A stretch of 64,000 nucleotides of DNA from Streptomyces sp. Act143 (GCF_003143935.1 NZ_QFRX01000001.1:7176129-7240128), one strand, 5' to 3'; counted from the stretch's first letter, positions 10,094-18,974 are shown. A program made the numbers and translations. Notes: generated from the letters alone by a model not told the origin.

Positions 10094-11128
10094 TCAGGTC
10101 AGACAGTGCGCCAGTGATTCCCCGCGCACCCAGCGCCCCACCTCCGCCGCCGCGAGCGCCGTCGCCTTTTCGGCCACCGCGCGGGAGGCCCCGCCCAGGT
10201 GCGGGGTGAGCACCACGCGGTCACCGAGCGCGCGCAGCCGGGAGTCCGGTGCGAGGGGCTCGTGCGCGAAGGTGTCGAGTGCCGCCGCCGACAGGTGTCC
10301 GCTCTCCAGCGCGTCGCACAGGGCGCCCTCGTCCAGCAGGGGACCGCGGGCCGCGTTGACGACGACCCCGCCCGGCGGCAGCAGGGCCAGCTCGCGGGCG
10401 CCGACCAGCCCGCGGGTCTCGGCGGTGAGGCGGGCGTGCAGGGTGATCACCTGGGAACGGCGCAGGAGTTCGTCGAGGGTGGCGACCCGCAGCCCGTGGA
10501 TCTCCAGGTGGTGGATGTACGGGTCGTACACCATGACCCGCGCCCCGAAGGCGCACAGCACCCGGGCGACCCGGCTGCCGACCGCCCCGTAGCCGACCAG
10601 GCCGACGGGCAGGTCCTCCAGCTCCAGGCCGCTGTGTTCATAGGTGTAGTAGGCGGCGCCCGCCCAACTGCCCTGCCGGGACAGCAGGTCGTGGGCCTGG
10701 GGGATGCGGCGCAGGGCCGCCAGGAGCAGGCCGACGGTGAACTCGGCGGTGGCGGCGGCGTTGCGGCCGGGGGTGAAGCAGACGCGGACGTCGTGGGACT
10801 TGGCCGCCTCCAGGTTCACGTTGACCGGGCCGCCCCGGCAGACCACGACCAGCCGCAGGTCGGGACAGGCGTCCAGGACGCGTGCCGTGACCGGCCCCAT
10901 CTGGGTGACCAGCACCCGGGCGCCGGCCAGGGCCTCGATCAGCTCGTCCTCGGCGTCGCCGGCCTCGCTGACCTCGGCGACCGGGCCGAAGGGTTCCAGG
11001 GGCCAGCCCAGCGTCAACTCATGTATGTCAACAGGCTGTTCGCGGAGCTCATGGGTGATCGCCCGGCGGATCAGCTCCGGCAGGATGAAGTGGTCGCCGG
11101 CCGCCACGGCCCGCAGGGCATCGGTCAT
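10094..11128 (-). CDS. D-2-hydroxyacid dehydrogenase (SerA/phosphoglycerate dehydrogenase-like)
   Basis: A 344-aa NAD(P)-dependent D-2-hydroxyacid dehydrogenase. The Rossmann fingerprint GLVGYGAVGSRVARVLCAFG sits near residue 167, followed by the acidic D of VMVYDPY. The family's catalytic arginine (NAARGPLLDEGAL), glutamate (DTFAHEPL) and histidine (LTPHLGGAS) are all visible. There is no ACT domain, so it is not a full biosynthetic SerA. In this operon with a sugar kinase it more likely oxidises a sugar-acid or reduces a 2-keto sugar acid (inference). Its start overlaps the end of the ABC ATPase remnant by 4 bases. Confidence 0.82.
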   Translation of the reverse strand: MTDALRAVAAGDHFILPELIRRAITHELREQPVDIHELTLGWPLEPFGPVAEVSEAGDAEDELIEALAGARVLVTQMGPVTARVLDACPDLRLVVVCRGGPVNVNLEAAKSHDVRVCFTPGRNAAATAEFTVGLLLAALRRIPQAHDLLSRQGSWAGAAYYTYEHSGLELEDLPVGLVGYGAVGSRVARVLCAFGARVMVYDPYIHHLEIHGLRVATLDELLRRSQVITLHARLTAETRGLVGARELALLPPGGVVVNAARGPLLDEGALCDALESGHLSAAALDTFAHEPLAPDSRLRALGDRVVLTPHLGGASRAVAEKATALAAAEVGRWVRGESLAHCLT

Positions 11129-11925
11129 CGCAGGGTGTCTCCCGTCTGTCCGTCGAAGACGTGCGTGAGTCCTGGGGCCACCGGGCCCCGTTCGTCAGGG
11201 GCGAGCCGTACCTCGGGGCGGGTGCGGGCGGTGACGGGACCCGCCACGCCGTCCAGCGCGAGGGTCGCGATGCCCGGCTCCACCTCGCGGCCCGCCGCCA
11301 CCGGAACCGGCAGCTCGATCGCTACGGCCCGGGAGAGGCGGACCCGGCCGTCCGCGGTCACCACGCCCGGCAGCAGGTCGATCGCCGGTTCACCGACGAA
11401 GTCGGCCGGCACGTCCGGTACGCGGATCGGCGCCCGTGCCAGGCGGAAGCGTTGCTTCTGGCCGCTGGGCAGGCCCGCGGGGCGGACGTCCAGGATCTCG
11501 GCCAGGCCCACCCGCCCGGCGATCTCGGCGACCTCGCGGGAGACATCCCCGCGGGCCGTCCCGCGCCGCGCCTTCAGCCCGGACGCCAGGTTCTCCGCCA
11601 CCGTCAGCGGCGGGTTCAGGGCGCAGTTCCCGAACGCCACTCCCATGTCCCGGAGCCGCGCCGGCGTCCCGGTCGCCGACGTGCCGTCCGCCAGGATGTG
11701 CGTGCCGGTGACCGTCTCCAGGCCGGCGATCATCCGCGGGGTGGTGGACTTGCCGCAGCTCCCGCAGCTCCCGCAGCTCCCGCAGCTCCCGCCGCCCGAC
11801 GGGCCGCGCAGGCCCGGCAGTTCGCCCGGGCGCAGGGTGAGGTCGATGCCGCGGACCGCCTCCACCGGCGGACTCCCGCGGGCGCGACGGGCCTTGCGCA
11901 GGTCACGTGGCTCCAGCCGGGTCAT
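11125..11925 (-). pseudogene. Decayed MalK/MsiK-type sugar ABC transporter ATPase, still one open frame
   Basis: 266 codons, open, but not a working ATPase. It begins like a carbohydrate ABC ATPase (VEAVRGIDLTLRPGE). The Walker A is split: GPSG (41-44) and GKST (58-61) are separated by a run of GSC triplets encoded by four 9-bp repeats. The Q-loop reads VAFGNCAL where the family has FQNYAL. The signature is LPSGQKQR instead of LSGGQ. After LARAPIRVPDV the frame jumps directly to FVGEPAIDLLPGVV, so Walker B, D-loop and H-loop are deleted. The TOBE-like C-terminus is degenerate. No permease or binding protein is nearby. It overlaps both neighbours (23 bp with deoR, 4 bp with the dehydrogenase), so keeping the frame open may matter for translational coupling. 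Confidence 0.75.
11753..11788. repeat. Four perfect copies of a 9-bp repeat inside a Walker A motif
   Basis: The unit ccgcagctc repeats four times without mismatch and encodes Gly-Ser-Cys triplets on the - strand, inserting about 12 residues between the first glycines and the GKST of the P-loop. The pattern suggests slippage expansion. Confidence 0.9.
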
Positions 11926-12748
11926 CGCCGCCCCTCGTCACACAGACCTCGTAACGGACCTTGTGTTCGTCCAGATCGCGCAGCGCGTCCGCCGGTGCCC
12001 CGTCGTCGACCAGGAGGAGGTCGAAGCGGGACAGGGGGGCGACGCGGTGCAGGGCGGTCCGGGCGAGTTTGGTGTGGTCGATCAGCAGGACGTTGCGGGC
12101 GGCCGAGTCGAGCATCGCCCGCTTCACCGACACGATGTGCTGCTCCTGGTGGTAGGCGTACCCCCCGTGCACGGCCGAGGTGGACGCGAAGCAGACGTCC
12201 ACCCGGAGCGACTGGACCGCCTCGACGCAGGAGACGCCGAGGAAGGAGGAGTGCAGGGGGTCGTAGTCGCCGCCGAGGGCCATGAGGTGGATGCCGCGCT
12301 GGTCGGCGAGGAGGTTGAGGGCCTCCAGGAAGTTGGTGACGACCGTGAGCGGGGTGACCTCGCCGAGGCGGGGGCGGCGGGCTATCTCCAGGGCGGACGT
12401 CGAGTCGTCCAGCATGATCGCCATCCCGGGCTCGATCAGCTGGAGCGCCCGCTCGGCGACGGCCGCCTTCTCGGCCCGCATGGTCTTCAGCCGGTACTGC
12501 ACGTTCGACTCGAAGACCCCGGACGGCTGCGCCGTCACCCCGCCCCTGAACTTCCGGACGATTCCCTGCCGTTCGAGCTCGTCCAGATCGCGGTGGATGG
12601 TCATCAGGCTCACCCCGAAGCGCTCGGCGAGCTCGGCCGCGGTCGCCGAACCGTCGGCGAGGACCTGCTCGGTCATGGCGGCCTGGCGGGCGGCGGGGCC
12701 CGTGGTGCCCTTGAGGAAACGCCGTCGGTGATGCGCGTGCGTGTCCAT
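11903..12748 (-). CDS. DeoR-family transcriptional regulator
   Basis: A 281-aa DeoR/GlpR-type repressor. The helix-turn-helix reads TAAELAERFGVSLMTIHRDLDEL (about residues 36-58), and the C-terminal DeoRC sensor domain binds a phosphorylated sugar in the family, with VFASTSAVHGGYAYH and VLLIDHTKL typical blocks. I start at ATG 12748 because GGAGG precedes it by 6-7 bases. It heads the leftward operon and is divergent from the second FGGY kinase at 12910 (161 bases between), so it probably controls both sides; no clear operator repeat stands out. Confidence 0.85.
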   Translation of the reverse strand: MDTHAHHRRRFLKGTTGPAARQAAMTEQVLADGSATAAELAERFGVSLMTIHRDLDELERQGIVRKFRGGVTAQPSGVFESNVQYRLKTMRAEKAAVAERALQLIEPGMAIMLDDSTSALEIARRPRLGEVTPLTVVTNFLEALNLLADQRGIHLMALGGDYDPLHSSFLGVSCVEAVQSLRVDVCFASTSAVHGGYAYHQEQHIVSVKRAMLDSAARNVLLIDHTKLARTALHRVAPLSRFDLLLVDDGAPADALRDLDEHKVRYEVCVTRGGDDPAGAT

Positions 12749-12909
12749 CCGTGACCTCCAGGTGGGGCGGGGCCAGGTGCTCGGCAACACCTCGGGTCGA
12801 CTCGATAACAGAGGGTGTAACGGCGGAAGATGGCCGTCAATCCCTCGCGCACGCCCACATCTCAGGGCACAGTGAGAAGTTCACGGCATCGGATGTGCGG
12901 GAGGCCGGG

Positions 12910-14346
12910 ATGGCGCAGGAGGCATGGCTCGGGATCGACCTCGGGACCCAGAGCGTCCGCACCCTGCTCGTCACGGCCGACGGCACGGCCCTGGGCGGCG
13001 GCTCGGCCCCGCTCCGGGCGCGGCGCGACGGCGTACGGCACGAACAGGACCCGGAGGAGTGGTGGACGGCGGTGTGCGCGACGGCCCGGGCCGCCCTGCG
13101 GGAGCGCTCCGCCGGGGTCGGCGGGCTCGCGGTGTGCGGGACGTCCGGGACCGTGCTGCTCACGGACGACGCCGGCCGACCGGTGAGCCCCGCGCTGATG
13201 TACGACGACGGGCGGGCGTGGGCGGAGGCGGAGCGGCTGCGCGGGGCGGGCCTCGCGGTGCAGAACACGTGGGGGCTGCCGAAGGCGCTGTGGCTGCGCC
13301 GGGTGCACGGCCCCGGCCGGATCACCCACCAGCCCGACCTGGTCACCGCCCGCCTCGTCGGCCACCCCGTCCCCACCGACTCCAGTCACGCCCTGAAGAC
13401 GGCGTACGACGTGGCGGCCGACGCCTGGCCGGACCTGCCGGGCTCCCCGCTGCCGCTGCCCGGCGTCGTACGCCCCGGCACCCGCCTGGGCGAGGTCTGC
13501 GCGAGCGCCGCCGAGGCCACCGGCATCCCGGCCGGCACCCCCGTCGTTGCCGGCATGACCGACGGCTGCGCGGCCCAGATCGCGTCCGGCGCCCTGCGCG
13601 CGGGCTCCTGGAACTCGGTGCTCGGCACCACCCTGGTCCTCAAGGGCGCGTCCCCGGCCCCGGTCCACGACCCGACCGGCGTCCTCTACAACCACCGTGC
13701 CCCGGACGGCAGTTGGCTGCCCGGCGGCGCGTCGAGCGTGGGCGCGGGCGTGCTGACGGCGGCGTTCGCGGGGGCGGACCCGGCGGAGATGGACCGGCAG
13801 GCGGCCCGGCACGAACCGGCCGGGGCGATCGCCTACCCCCTGGTCTCCCCGGGCGAACGCTTCCCCTTCCTGGCCCCCGGAGCGACGGCCCTGCTGCTCG
13901 GCGAACCCGCGAGCCAGGCCGACCTGTGGGCCGCCCTCCTCCAGGGCGTCGCCTTCACCGAACGGCTCTGCCTGGACTACCTCCACCACCTCGGCGCCCC
14001 CCTCGACGGCCCCCTGACCTTCACCGGCGGCGCGGCCCGCAGCCCGTACTGGAACCAGCTGCGCGCCGATGTCCTGGGCCGGCCGGCCCGCGTCCCGGAA
14101 CAGACCGAACCGGCTCTGGGAATGGCCGCGTTGGCGGCCCACGGGATCGGCGGCGAGCCGCTGCCGGACCTCGCGGAGCGGATGGTCCGGGTCCGGACGG
14201 TCCTGGAACCCCGCCCGGACCGCACCGCCCGCTTCACCGAGCCGTACGCCCGCCTGATCGACGAACTCACGAACCGGGGCTGGCTGCCCCCGCCCGTCGC
14301 GGCGCACGCGCGGGCCCGCCTCGGCCTGGACACTGCGGACTCATGA
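12910..14346 (+). CDS. FGGY-family carbohydrate kinase (second copy)
   Basis: A 478-aa FGGY sugar/polyol kinase: WLGIDLGTQSVRTLLV at the N-terminus, GTSGTVLL near 77, and the ATP-site block FTGGAARSPYWNQLRADVLG near 372. It is divergent in sequence from the kinase at 8649, so it is not a recent duplication; the two may act on different substrates or stereoisomers. ATG 12910 has GGGAGG close upstream; the frame is open earlier but lacks coding character. Its stop overlaps the next gene's start (ATGA), implying coupled translation with the histidine phosphatase. Confidence 0.85.
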   Translation: MAQEAWLGIDLGTQSVRTLLVTADGTALGGGSAPLRARRDGVRHEQDPEEWWTAVCATARAALRERSAGVGGLAVCGTSGTVLLTDDAGRPVSPALMYDDGRAWAEAERLRGAGLAVQNTWGLPKALWLRRVHGPGRITHQPDLVTARLVGHPVPTDSSHALKTAYDVAADAWPDLPGSPLPLPGVVRPGTRLGEVCASAAEATGIPAGTPVVAGMTDGCAAQIASGALRAGSWNSVLGTTLVLKGASPAPVHDPTGVLYNHRAPDGSWLPGGASSVGAGVLTAAFAGADPAEMDRQAARHEPAGAIAYPLVSPGERFPFLAPGATALLLGEPASQADLWAALLQGVAFTERLCLDYLHHLGAPLDGPLTFTGGAARSPYWNQLRADVLGRPARVPEQTEPALGMAALAAHGIGGEPLPDLAERMVRVRTVLEPRPDRTARFTEPYARLIDELTNRGWLPPPVAAHARARLGLDTADS

Positions 14347-14969
14347 GCAGCACGACCCTCCTCCTCGCCCGGCACGGCCAGACCGTCTGGCACGCCGAGA
14401 ACCGCTACGCCGGCGTCAGCGACATCGCCCTCACCGACGAGGGCCGCGCCCAGGCCGAGGCCCTCGGCCGCTGGGCCGCCGCTCACCCGGTGGACGCGGT
14501 CTGGACGTCCACGCTGTCCCGGGCCGTCGCCACCGCCGACCCCGCCTGCCGCGCCCTCGGCCTCACCCCGCACCGCGAACCCGCCCTGCGCGAATGCGAC
14601 TTCGGGGTGGTGGAGGGCCGTACCCTCGCCGAGTTCGCGGCGCAGAACCCGCAGGCGGCGGAGGCTTTCCGCACCGATCCCGTGGCCCACCCCTTCCCCG
14701 GCGCCGAGGACCCGAGGGCGGCGGTGGAGCGGGCCACCGCCGCCCTGCGCCGCATCGCGCGGGCCCACCCCGGCGAGCGCGTCCTCGTCGTGGCCCACAA
14801 CACCCTGCTCCGCCTGGTCCTGTGCGAGCTGCTGTCCATCCCGCTGAGCGAGTACCGGCGGGTCTTCCCGCGGTTGCGCAACGCGGCGGTCAGTGAACTC
14901 CGCGTGACGGACGGCGGTCCGGCCGCACTCGTCTCCCTCAATGTGCCGTGCGACCTGCGCCTGCCGTAG
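14343..14969 (+). CDS. Histidine phosphatase (phosphoglycerate mutase-like)
   Basis: A 208-aa histidine-phosphatase-superfamily enzyme. The catalytic RHGQT motif is at residues 10-14, the second catalytic histidine is in VVAHNTLLR (about 150), and the phosphate-pocket STLSRA and ECDFG blocks lie between. These enzymes remove phosphate from small phosphosugars; coupling by a 4-base overlap to the FGGY kinase suggests it acts on that pathway's phosphorylated intermediate, which is inference. It belongs to the CobC/PhoE-like branch rather than glycolytic phosphoglycerate mutase (too short). Confidence 0.82.
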   Translation: MSSTTLLLARHGQTVWHAENRYAGVSDIALTDEGRAQAEALGRWAAAHPVDAVWTSTLSRAVATADPACRALGLTPHREPALRECDFGVVEGRTLAEFAAQNPQAAEAFRTDPVAHPFPGAEDPRAAVERATAALRRIARAHPGERVLVVAHNTLLRLVLCELLSIPLSEYRRVFPRLRNAAVSELRVTDGGPAALVSLNVPCDLRLP

Positions 14970-14981
14970 CACCATGGGCAC

Positions 14982-15758
14982 ATGACGGAGATCGACACCT
15001 CGGTACCCCATTCGGCCCGCATCTGGAACTACTGGCTCGGCGGCAAGGACAACTACCCGGTCGACGAGGCGGCGGGCGACGCCTACACCGCCGTCTTCCC
15101 CGGCATCGTCACCATCGCCCGCAGCAGCCGCGCCTTTCTCGGCCGCAGCATCCGGTACCTGGTGCAGGAGGCGGGTGTACGCCAGTTCCTGGACGTCGGC
15201 ACCGGCCTGCCGACCGTCGACAACACCCATGAGGTCGCCCAGCGCATCGCCCCCGAGTCGAGAATCGTCTACGTCGACAACGACCCGCTCGTCCTGACCC
15301 ACGCCCGCGCCCTGCTCACCTCCACCCCGGAGGGCGTCACCGCGTACGAGGACCTGAGCCTGTACGAGCCCGAGCGCATCCTGGAGCAGGCGAGCCGGAC
15401 CCTCGACCTCTCCCGGCCCACCGCCCTGATCCTCAGCGGCATCCTCGGCCACGTCGCCGACTACGACCTGGCCCGGGACCTCGTCGCCCGCCTCCTCGCG
15501 GGCCTGCCCTCCGGCAGCCATCTGTGCGTCAACGACGGCTCGCGCGGCACCGACCCGGACTACGAGCACGCCCAGGACTCCTACAACGAGACCGGCGCCG
15601 TCCCGTACTTCCTGCGTCCGGTGGAGCAGATCACGGCGTTCTTCGAGGGCCTGGAACTGGTGGACCCGGGCGTCGTCTCGGTCCCCCTGTGGCGCCCCGA
15701 CCCGGGCACCACGCCGGAGCCGATCGGCCAGCACGGCGGCGTGGGCCGCAAGCCGTAG
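14982..15758 (+). CDS. SAM-dependent methyltransferase, DUF574 family
   Basis: A 258-aa putative methyltransferase of the DUF574 (Methyltransf_19) family, abundant in Streptomyces. It starts with the family's fixed N-terminus (SARIWNYWLGGKDNYPVDEAAG), has the SAM-binding FLDVGTGLPT near residue 68 and an acidic strand VYVDNDPLVL near 93. Target unknown; a few family members act with WhiB- or conservon-linked regulatory genes. It follows the phosphatase by 12 bases and ends at a strong terminator. Confidence 0.85.
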   Translation: MTEIDTSVPHSARIWNYWLGGKDNYPVDEAAGDAYTAVFPGIVTIARSSRAFLGRSIRYLVQEAGVRQFLDVGTGLPTVDNTHEVAQRIAPESRIVYVDNDPLVLTHARALLTSTPEGVTAYEDLSLYEPERILEQASRTLDLSRPTALILSGILGHVADYDLARDLVARLLAGLPSGSHLCVNDGSRGTDPDYEHAQDSYNETGAVPYFLRPVEQITAFFEGLELVDPGVVSVPLWRPDPGTTPEPIGQHGGVGRKP

Positions 15759-15778
15759 GCGCCGCTCCGCACGGGAAA

Positions 15779-15807
15779 GCCCCCGCGAGTCACGTCCTCG
15801 CGGGGGC
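15779..15807. terminator. Bidirectional terminator between methyltransferase and sodF
   Basis: Perfect 10-bp stem gcccccgcga (15779-15788) with tcgcgggggc (15798-15807), loop of 9. Convergent genes on both sides. Confidence 0.75.
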
Positions 15808-15875
15808 TCCCGTCATTCCGCCTGCCACGTGAAGGGTGAGAAGACGATCACGAGCAGGACGTATTCATACACCCG

Positions 15876-16526
15876 TCACGGTGCGAGCAGCAGCACATCC
15901 GCACGGGACGTGGCCGCCTCGTAACGCCGGGCCACGTCCTGCCAGTTGACGACGGCCCACATGGCGTCGATGAAGTCGACCTTCTGGTTCCGGTACTGGA
16001 GGTAGAAGGCGTGCTCCCAGGCGTCGAACACGAGGATCGGCACCGCGCCCTGACCGACGTTGCCCTGGTGGTCGTAGACCTGCTCGACGACCAGCCGCCC
16101 GCTCACCGGCTCGTACGCCAGCACCCCCCAGCCCGACCCCTGGGTGGTCGCGGCGGCCTTGGTGAGCTGCGCCTTGAACCCTGCGAACGACCCGAAGGAC
16201 GCCTCGATCGCGCCCGCGAGCTCCCCCACGCCGTCCACGGCGAGCGGTTCACCGCCACCGCCGTCCTTCGGGCCGGTCATGTTCTGCCAGTAGATCGAGT
16301 GCAGGATGTGCCCGGACAGATGAAAGGCGAGGTTCTTCTCCAGCCCGTTGAGCGCCCCCCACTGCTCCTTGTCCCGTGCCTCCGCGAGCTGCTCCAGCGT
16401 GTCGTTGGCGCCCTTCACGTACGCCGCGTGGTGCTTGTCGTGGTGCAGCTCGATGATCTCGGGGCTGATCACGGGGGCGAGCGCGGAGTAGTCGTACGGC
16501 AGGTCAGGCAGCGTGTAGACGGGCAT
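15876..16526 (-). CDS. sodF: Fe(Zn)-superoxide dismutase
   Basis: A 216-aa iron-type superoxide dismutase converting superoxide to oxygen and peroxide in the cytoplasm. The metal ligands are visible: H in IIELHHDKHH, H in HLSGHILHSIYW, and D and H in VFDAWEHAFYLQY. I start at ATG 16526 (MPVYTLPDLPYDYSAL), preceded by GAGGGG. Upstream lies a Nur-type operator. In S. coelicolor the iron SOD is repressed by nickel-bound Nur and a nickel SOD takes over, and an sRNA processed from the sodN 3' UTR also targets sodF; the operator here predicts the same nickel switch. No sodN is in this window. Confidence 0.92.
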   Translation of the reverse strand: MPVYTLPDLPYDYSALAPVISPEIIELHHDKHHAAYVKGANDTLEQLAEARDKEQWGALNGLEKNLAFHLSGHILHSIYWQNMTGPKDGGGGEPLAVDGVGELAGAIEASFGSFAGFKAQLTKAAATTQGSGWGVLAYEPVSGRLVVEQVYDHQGNVGQGAVPILVFDAWEHAFYLQYRNQKVDFIDAMWAVVNWQDVARRYEAATSRADVLLLAP

Positions 16527-16559
16527 GGCGGGTCCCCTCAAGAGCTTGGTGCCAGCTTG

Positions 16560-16576
16560 TTGCGAATAGCTTGCAA
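16560..16576 (-). promoter_or_regulatory. Nur-type nickel operator upstream of sodF
   Basis: Read on the - strand the site is TTGCAA, five bases, TCGCAA, matching the published Nur pattern tTGCaa-N5-ttGCAA. It lies 34 bases before the sodF start, where bound Nur would block transcription. Confidence 0.7.
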
Positions 16577-16593
16577 TAACAAGCTAGCAGCAA

Positions 16594-16624
16594 AAAGCCC
16601 CCGGGTGGATCATCCGGGGGCTTT
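16594..16624 (-). terminator. Terminator of the amino-acid permease
   Basis: Perfect 11-bp stem aaagcccccgg (16594-16604) with ccgggggcttt (16614-16624); on the - strand it ends in a T run. It separates the permease transcript from the sodF control region. Confidence 0.75.
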
Positions 16625-16641
16625 CGGGGGAGCGGACCGCG

Positions 16642-18024
16642 TCAGCGCGCCGCCCGCCGGCGCTGCCAGGCGTAACCCACGGCCGCGAGCACCACGGTCA
16701 TGGCGCCCGTGGAGTACAGCTGGACCCGCGTGTCGGCCTCCCGGGCCATCAGCACGAAGATCCCCGCCATGCCCGCCAGCGCCACCCACGTCAGCACCGG
16801 GAACGCCCACATCCGCACCGTCAGCCGCTCCGGGGCCTCCCGCTCCAACTGCCCGCGCAACCGCAGCTGCGAGACGGCGATGAAGATCCAGACGACGAGG
16901 ATGACCGCGCCGATCATGTTGAGCAGCCAGGAGAAGACGTCGTTCGGGCGCCAGTAGCTCAGCAGCACGCACCCGAAACCGAACACCGAGGACGCCAGTA
17001 CGGCGACCCGCGGCACCCCGCCCGGCGCCCGGCCCAGCACCTTCGGCCCCTGCCCCCGCGCCACCAGCGAGTAGGCGATGCGCGAGGAGCCGTAGATGTT
17101 GGCGTTCATCGCGGACAGCAGCGCCACCAGCACGACCACGTTCATCACCTGCCCGGCGCCCGGGATGCCGAGCGAGTCCAGGGCGGCGACGTACGGGCCC
17201 TTCTCCGTCACGGCCCCGGAGTCCCACGGAACCAGCGTCACGATGACCGCCATCGAGCCGACGTAGAACAGCGCGATGCGCCACATGGCCGTGCGGACCG
17301 CGCTCGCCACGCCCTTGACCGGGTTCTCCGACTCCGCCGCCGCGATGGTGACCGTCTCCAGGCCGCCGTACGCGAAGACGGAGGCGAGGACGCCGATGAC
17401 CAGGCCCTCGCTGCCGTTCGGGAGGAGGTCGGTGAGGTGCGAGGCGCCGGGGGAGTCCGTGCCGGGCAGGACGCCGGCGATCGCCAGCACGCCCAGGACG
17501 AGGAACAGGGAGATCGCGCCGACCTTCAGGGCCGCGAACCAGAACTCGAACTCGCCGAAGTTCTTCACGGCGGCGAGGTTCGTGCCACAGAAGACGACCA
17601 TGAACAGCGCCACCCACGCCCACTCCGGCGTCCCCGGCAGCCACCCCGTCACGATCTTCGCCGCGCCGATGCCCTCCAGGCCGACGGCCGTGCAGAGCAG
17701 GACCCAGAACGACCAGCCGGCCGTGAAGCCCGCCCAGGGGCCGATCGCACGTTCGGCGTGCGCGGAGAACGAACCCGAGGACGGGTACGCGGCCGACATC
17801 TCGCCCAGCATCCGCATCACCAGCATCACGAGGAGCCCGGAGAGGGTGTAGGCGAGGACGATCGACGGCCCGGCGGCGGCGATGCCCGCGCCGGAGCCCA
17901 CGAACAGGCCCGCACCGATGACACCGCCGAGGGCGATCATCGACAGGTGGCGCTGCTTCAGGCCGTGGGAGAGGGTCCCGGGGGCGTCCGACTCCTGTGG
18001 GGTCGTGACGGTGGTGCTGGGCAT
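16642..18024 (-). CDS. APC-family amino-acid permease (GabP/AnsP-like)
   Basis: A 460-aa inner-membrane amino-acid transporter of the APC superfamily with about 12 membrane helices. The first helix carries the substrate-site motif ALGGVIGAGLFVGSG, and the conserved block MLGEMSAAYPSSGSFSAHA follows helix 2. Most similar in pattern to GABA or asparagine permeases, but the substrate is not determinable. I start at ATG 18024 (MPSTTVTTP); the frame is open above but the extension is poorly biased. It is a clear paralog of the permease at 22279. Confidence 0.85.
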   Translation of the reverse strand: MPSTTVTTPQESDAPGTLSHGLKQRHLSMIALGGVIGAGLFVGSGAGIAAAGPSIVLAYTLSGLLVMLVMRMLGEMSAAYPSSGSFSAHAERAIGPWAGFTAGWSFWVLLCTAVGLEGIGAAKIVTGWLPGTPEWAWVALFMVVFCGTNLAAVKNFGEFEFWFAALKVGAISLFLVLGVLAIAGVLPGTDSPGASHLTDLLPNGSEGLVIGVLASVFAYGGLETVTIAAAESENPVKGVASAVRTAMWRIALFYVGSMAVIVTLVPWDSGAVTEKGPYVAALDSLGIPGAGQVMNVVVLVALLSAMNANIYGSSRIAYSLVARGQGPKVLGRAPGGVPRVAVLASSVFGFGCVLLSYWRPNDVFSWLLNMIGAVILVVWIFIAVSQLRLRGQLEREAPERLTVRMWAFPVLTWVALAGMAGIFVLMAREADTRVQLYSTGAMTVVLAAVGYAWQRRRAAR

Positions 18025-18377
18025 GGGCGTGGTTCGTCCAATGCGTGAGACGGCAAAAACGCCCACAGTCTGGGCAGGGTCGCCGCCCGGAGGGCGAAGG
18101 CGCCCACCATCCGGACACCCCGGCCACCCTCCGTCACCGACCCCTCACCCACACCGTTTTGGCGAAAACCTACAGCGGGGCCAAGGCGGCCATCCGTAGC
18201 CGAAACCACCCCACCTCAGTGACCGGCGTCACCCCGTACCGGGTGTAACCCGCACCCTTTGTATGGAGACCACCAAGCGGCCGTTCCACCCTTTGTCGAG
18301 CGCTGACGGTGATCGCCTCCAGGGCGCCGGTATAGCGTCACCGTGTCCTCCCTGTCCCCACCTCCCGCGGAGTCCCC
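18025..18377. other. Divergent intergenic region between permease and bioY
   Basis: About 350 bases with no gene. A TATAGCGT hexamer region at 18332-18339, 39 bases before bioY, could be its -10. The stretch accggcgtcaccccgtaccg followed by a partial mirror gtgtaaccc near 18240 is the only operator-like pattern I see; I cannot assign it. Confidence 0.4.
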
Positions 18378-18956
18378 ATGAGCACCGCCGTCGCCCCCGC
18401 CCTCCCCGGTAAGGTCCTCGCCGACCTGCTTCCGGCCTCCCGCGTCCGGGACGTCGCGCTGGTCGTCGGCGGCGCCGCGCTCACCGGCCTCGCCGCCCAG
18501 ATCGCCGTACCCGTGCCCGGCTCCCCGGTGCCGGTGACCGGCCAGACCTTCGCCGCGCTGCTCGTCGGCACCACGCTCGGCGCGGGCCGCGGCTTCCTCT
18601 CCCTCGCGCTGTACGCGATCGCGGGCGTCGCGGGCATGCCGTGGTTCGCGGGCGCCGGCTCCGGCTCGGCCGCCCCCTCCTTCGGCTACATCCTCGGCAT
18701 GATCCTCGCCTCCACCGTCGTCGGCGCCCTGGCCCGCCGCGGCGCCGACCGCTCCGTGCTGCGCACGGCGGGCGCGATGCTGCTCGGCGAGGCGATCATC
18801 TACGCCGTCGGCGTGCCCTACCTCGCCGTCGCCACCGGCATGTCCGCCTCCGCCGCCGTCGCGGCCGGCCTCACCCCGTTCCTGATCGGCGACGCCCTGA
18901 AGGCGGCCCTGGCGATGGGCCTGCTGCCGAGCGCCTGGAAGCTGCTCAAGCGCTGA
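18378..18956 (+). CDS. bioY: Biotin transporter BioY
   Basis: A 192-aa integral membrane S-component of the biotin ECF transporter, taking up biotin across the cytoplasmic membrane. Six hydrophobic helices and the BioY blocks PVPGSPVPVTGQTFAALLVG (residues 47-66) and YAIAGVAGMPWFAGAGSG are present. No bioM/bioN energising subunits are adjacent; solitary BioY proteins that work alone or with a shared ECF module are known. ATG 18378 is preceded by GCGGAG. Confidence 0.9.
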   Translation: MSTAVAPALPGKVLADLLPASRVRDVALVVGGAALTGLAAQIAVPVPGSPVPVTGQTFAALLVGTTLGAGRGFLSLALYAIAGVAGMPWFAGAGSGSAAPSFGYILGMILASTVVGALARRGADRSVLRTAGAMLLGEAIIYAVGVPYLAVATGMSASAAVAAGLTPFLIGDALKAALAMGLLPSAWKLLKR

Positions 18957-18974
18957 CGCCGCAGCCGTCACCGC

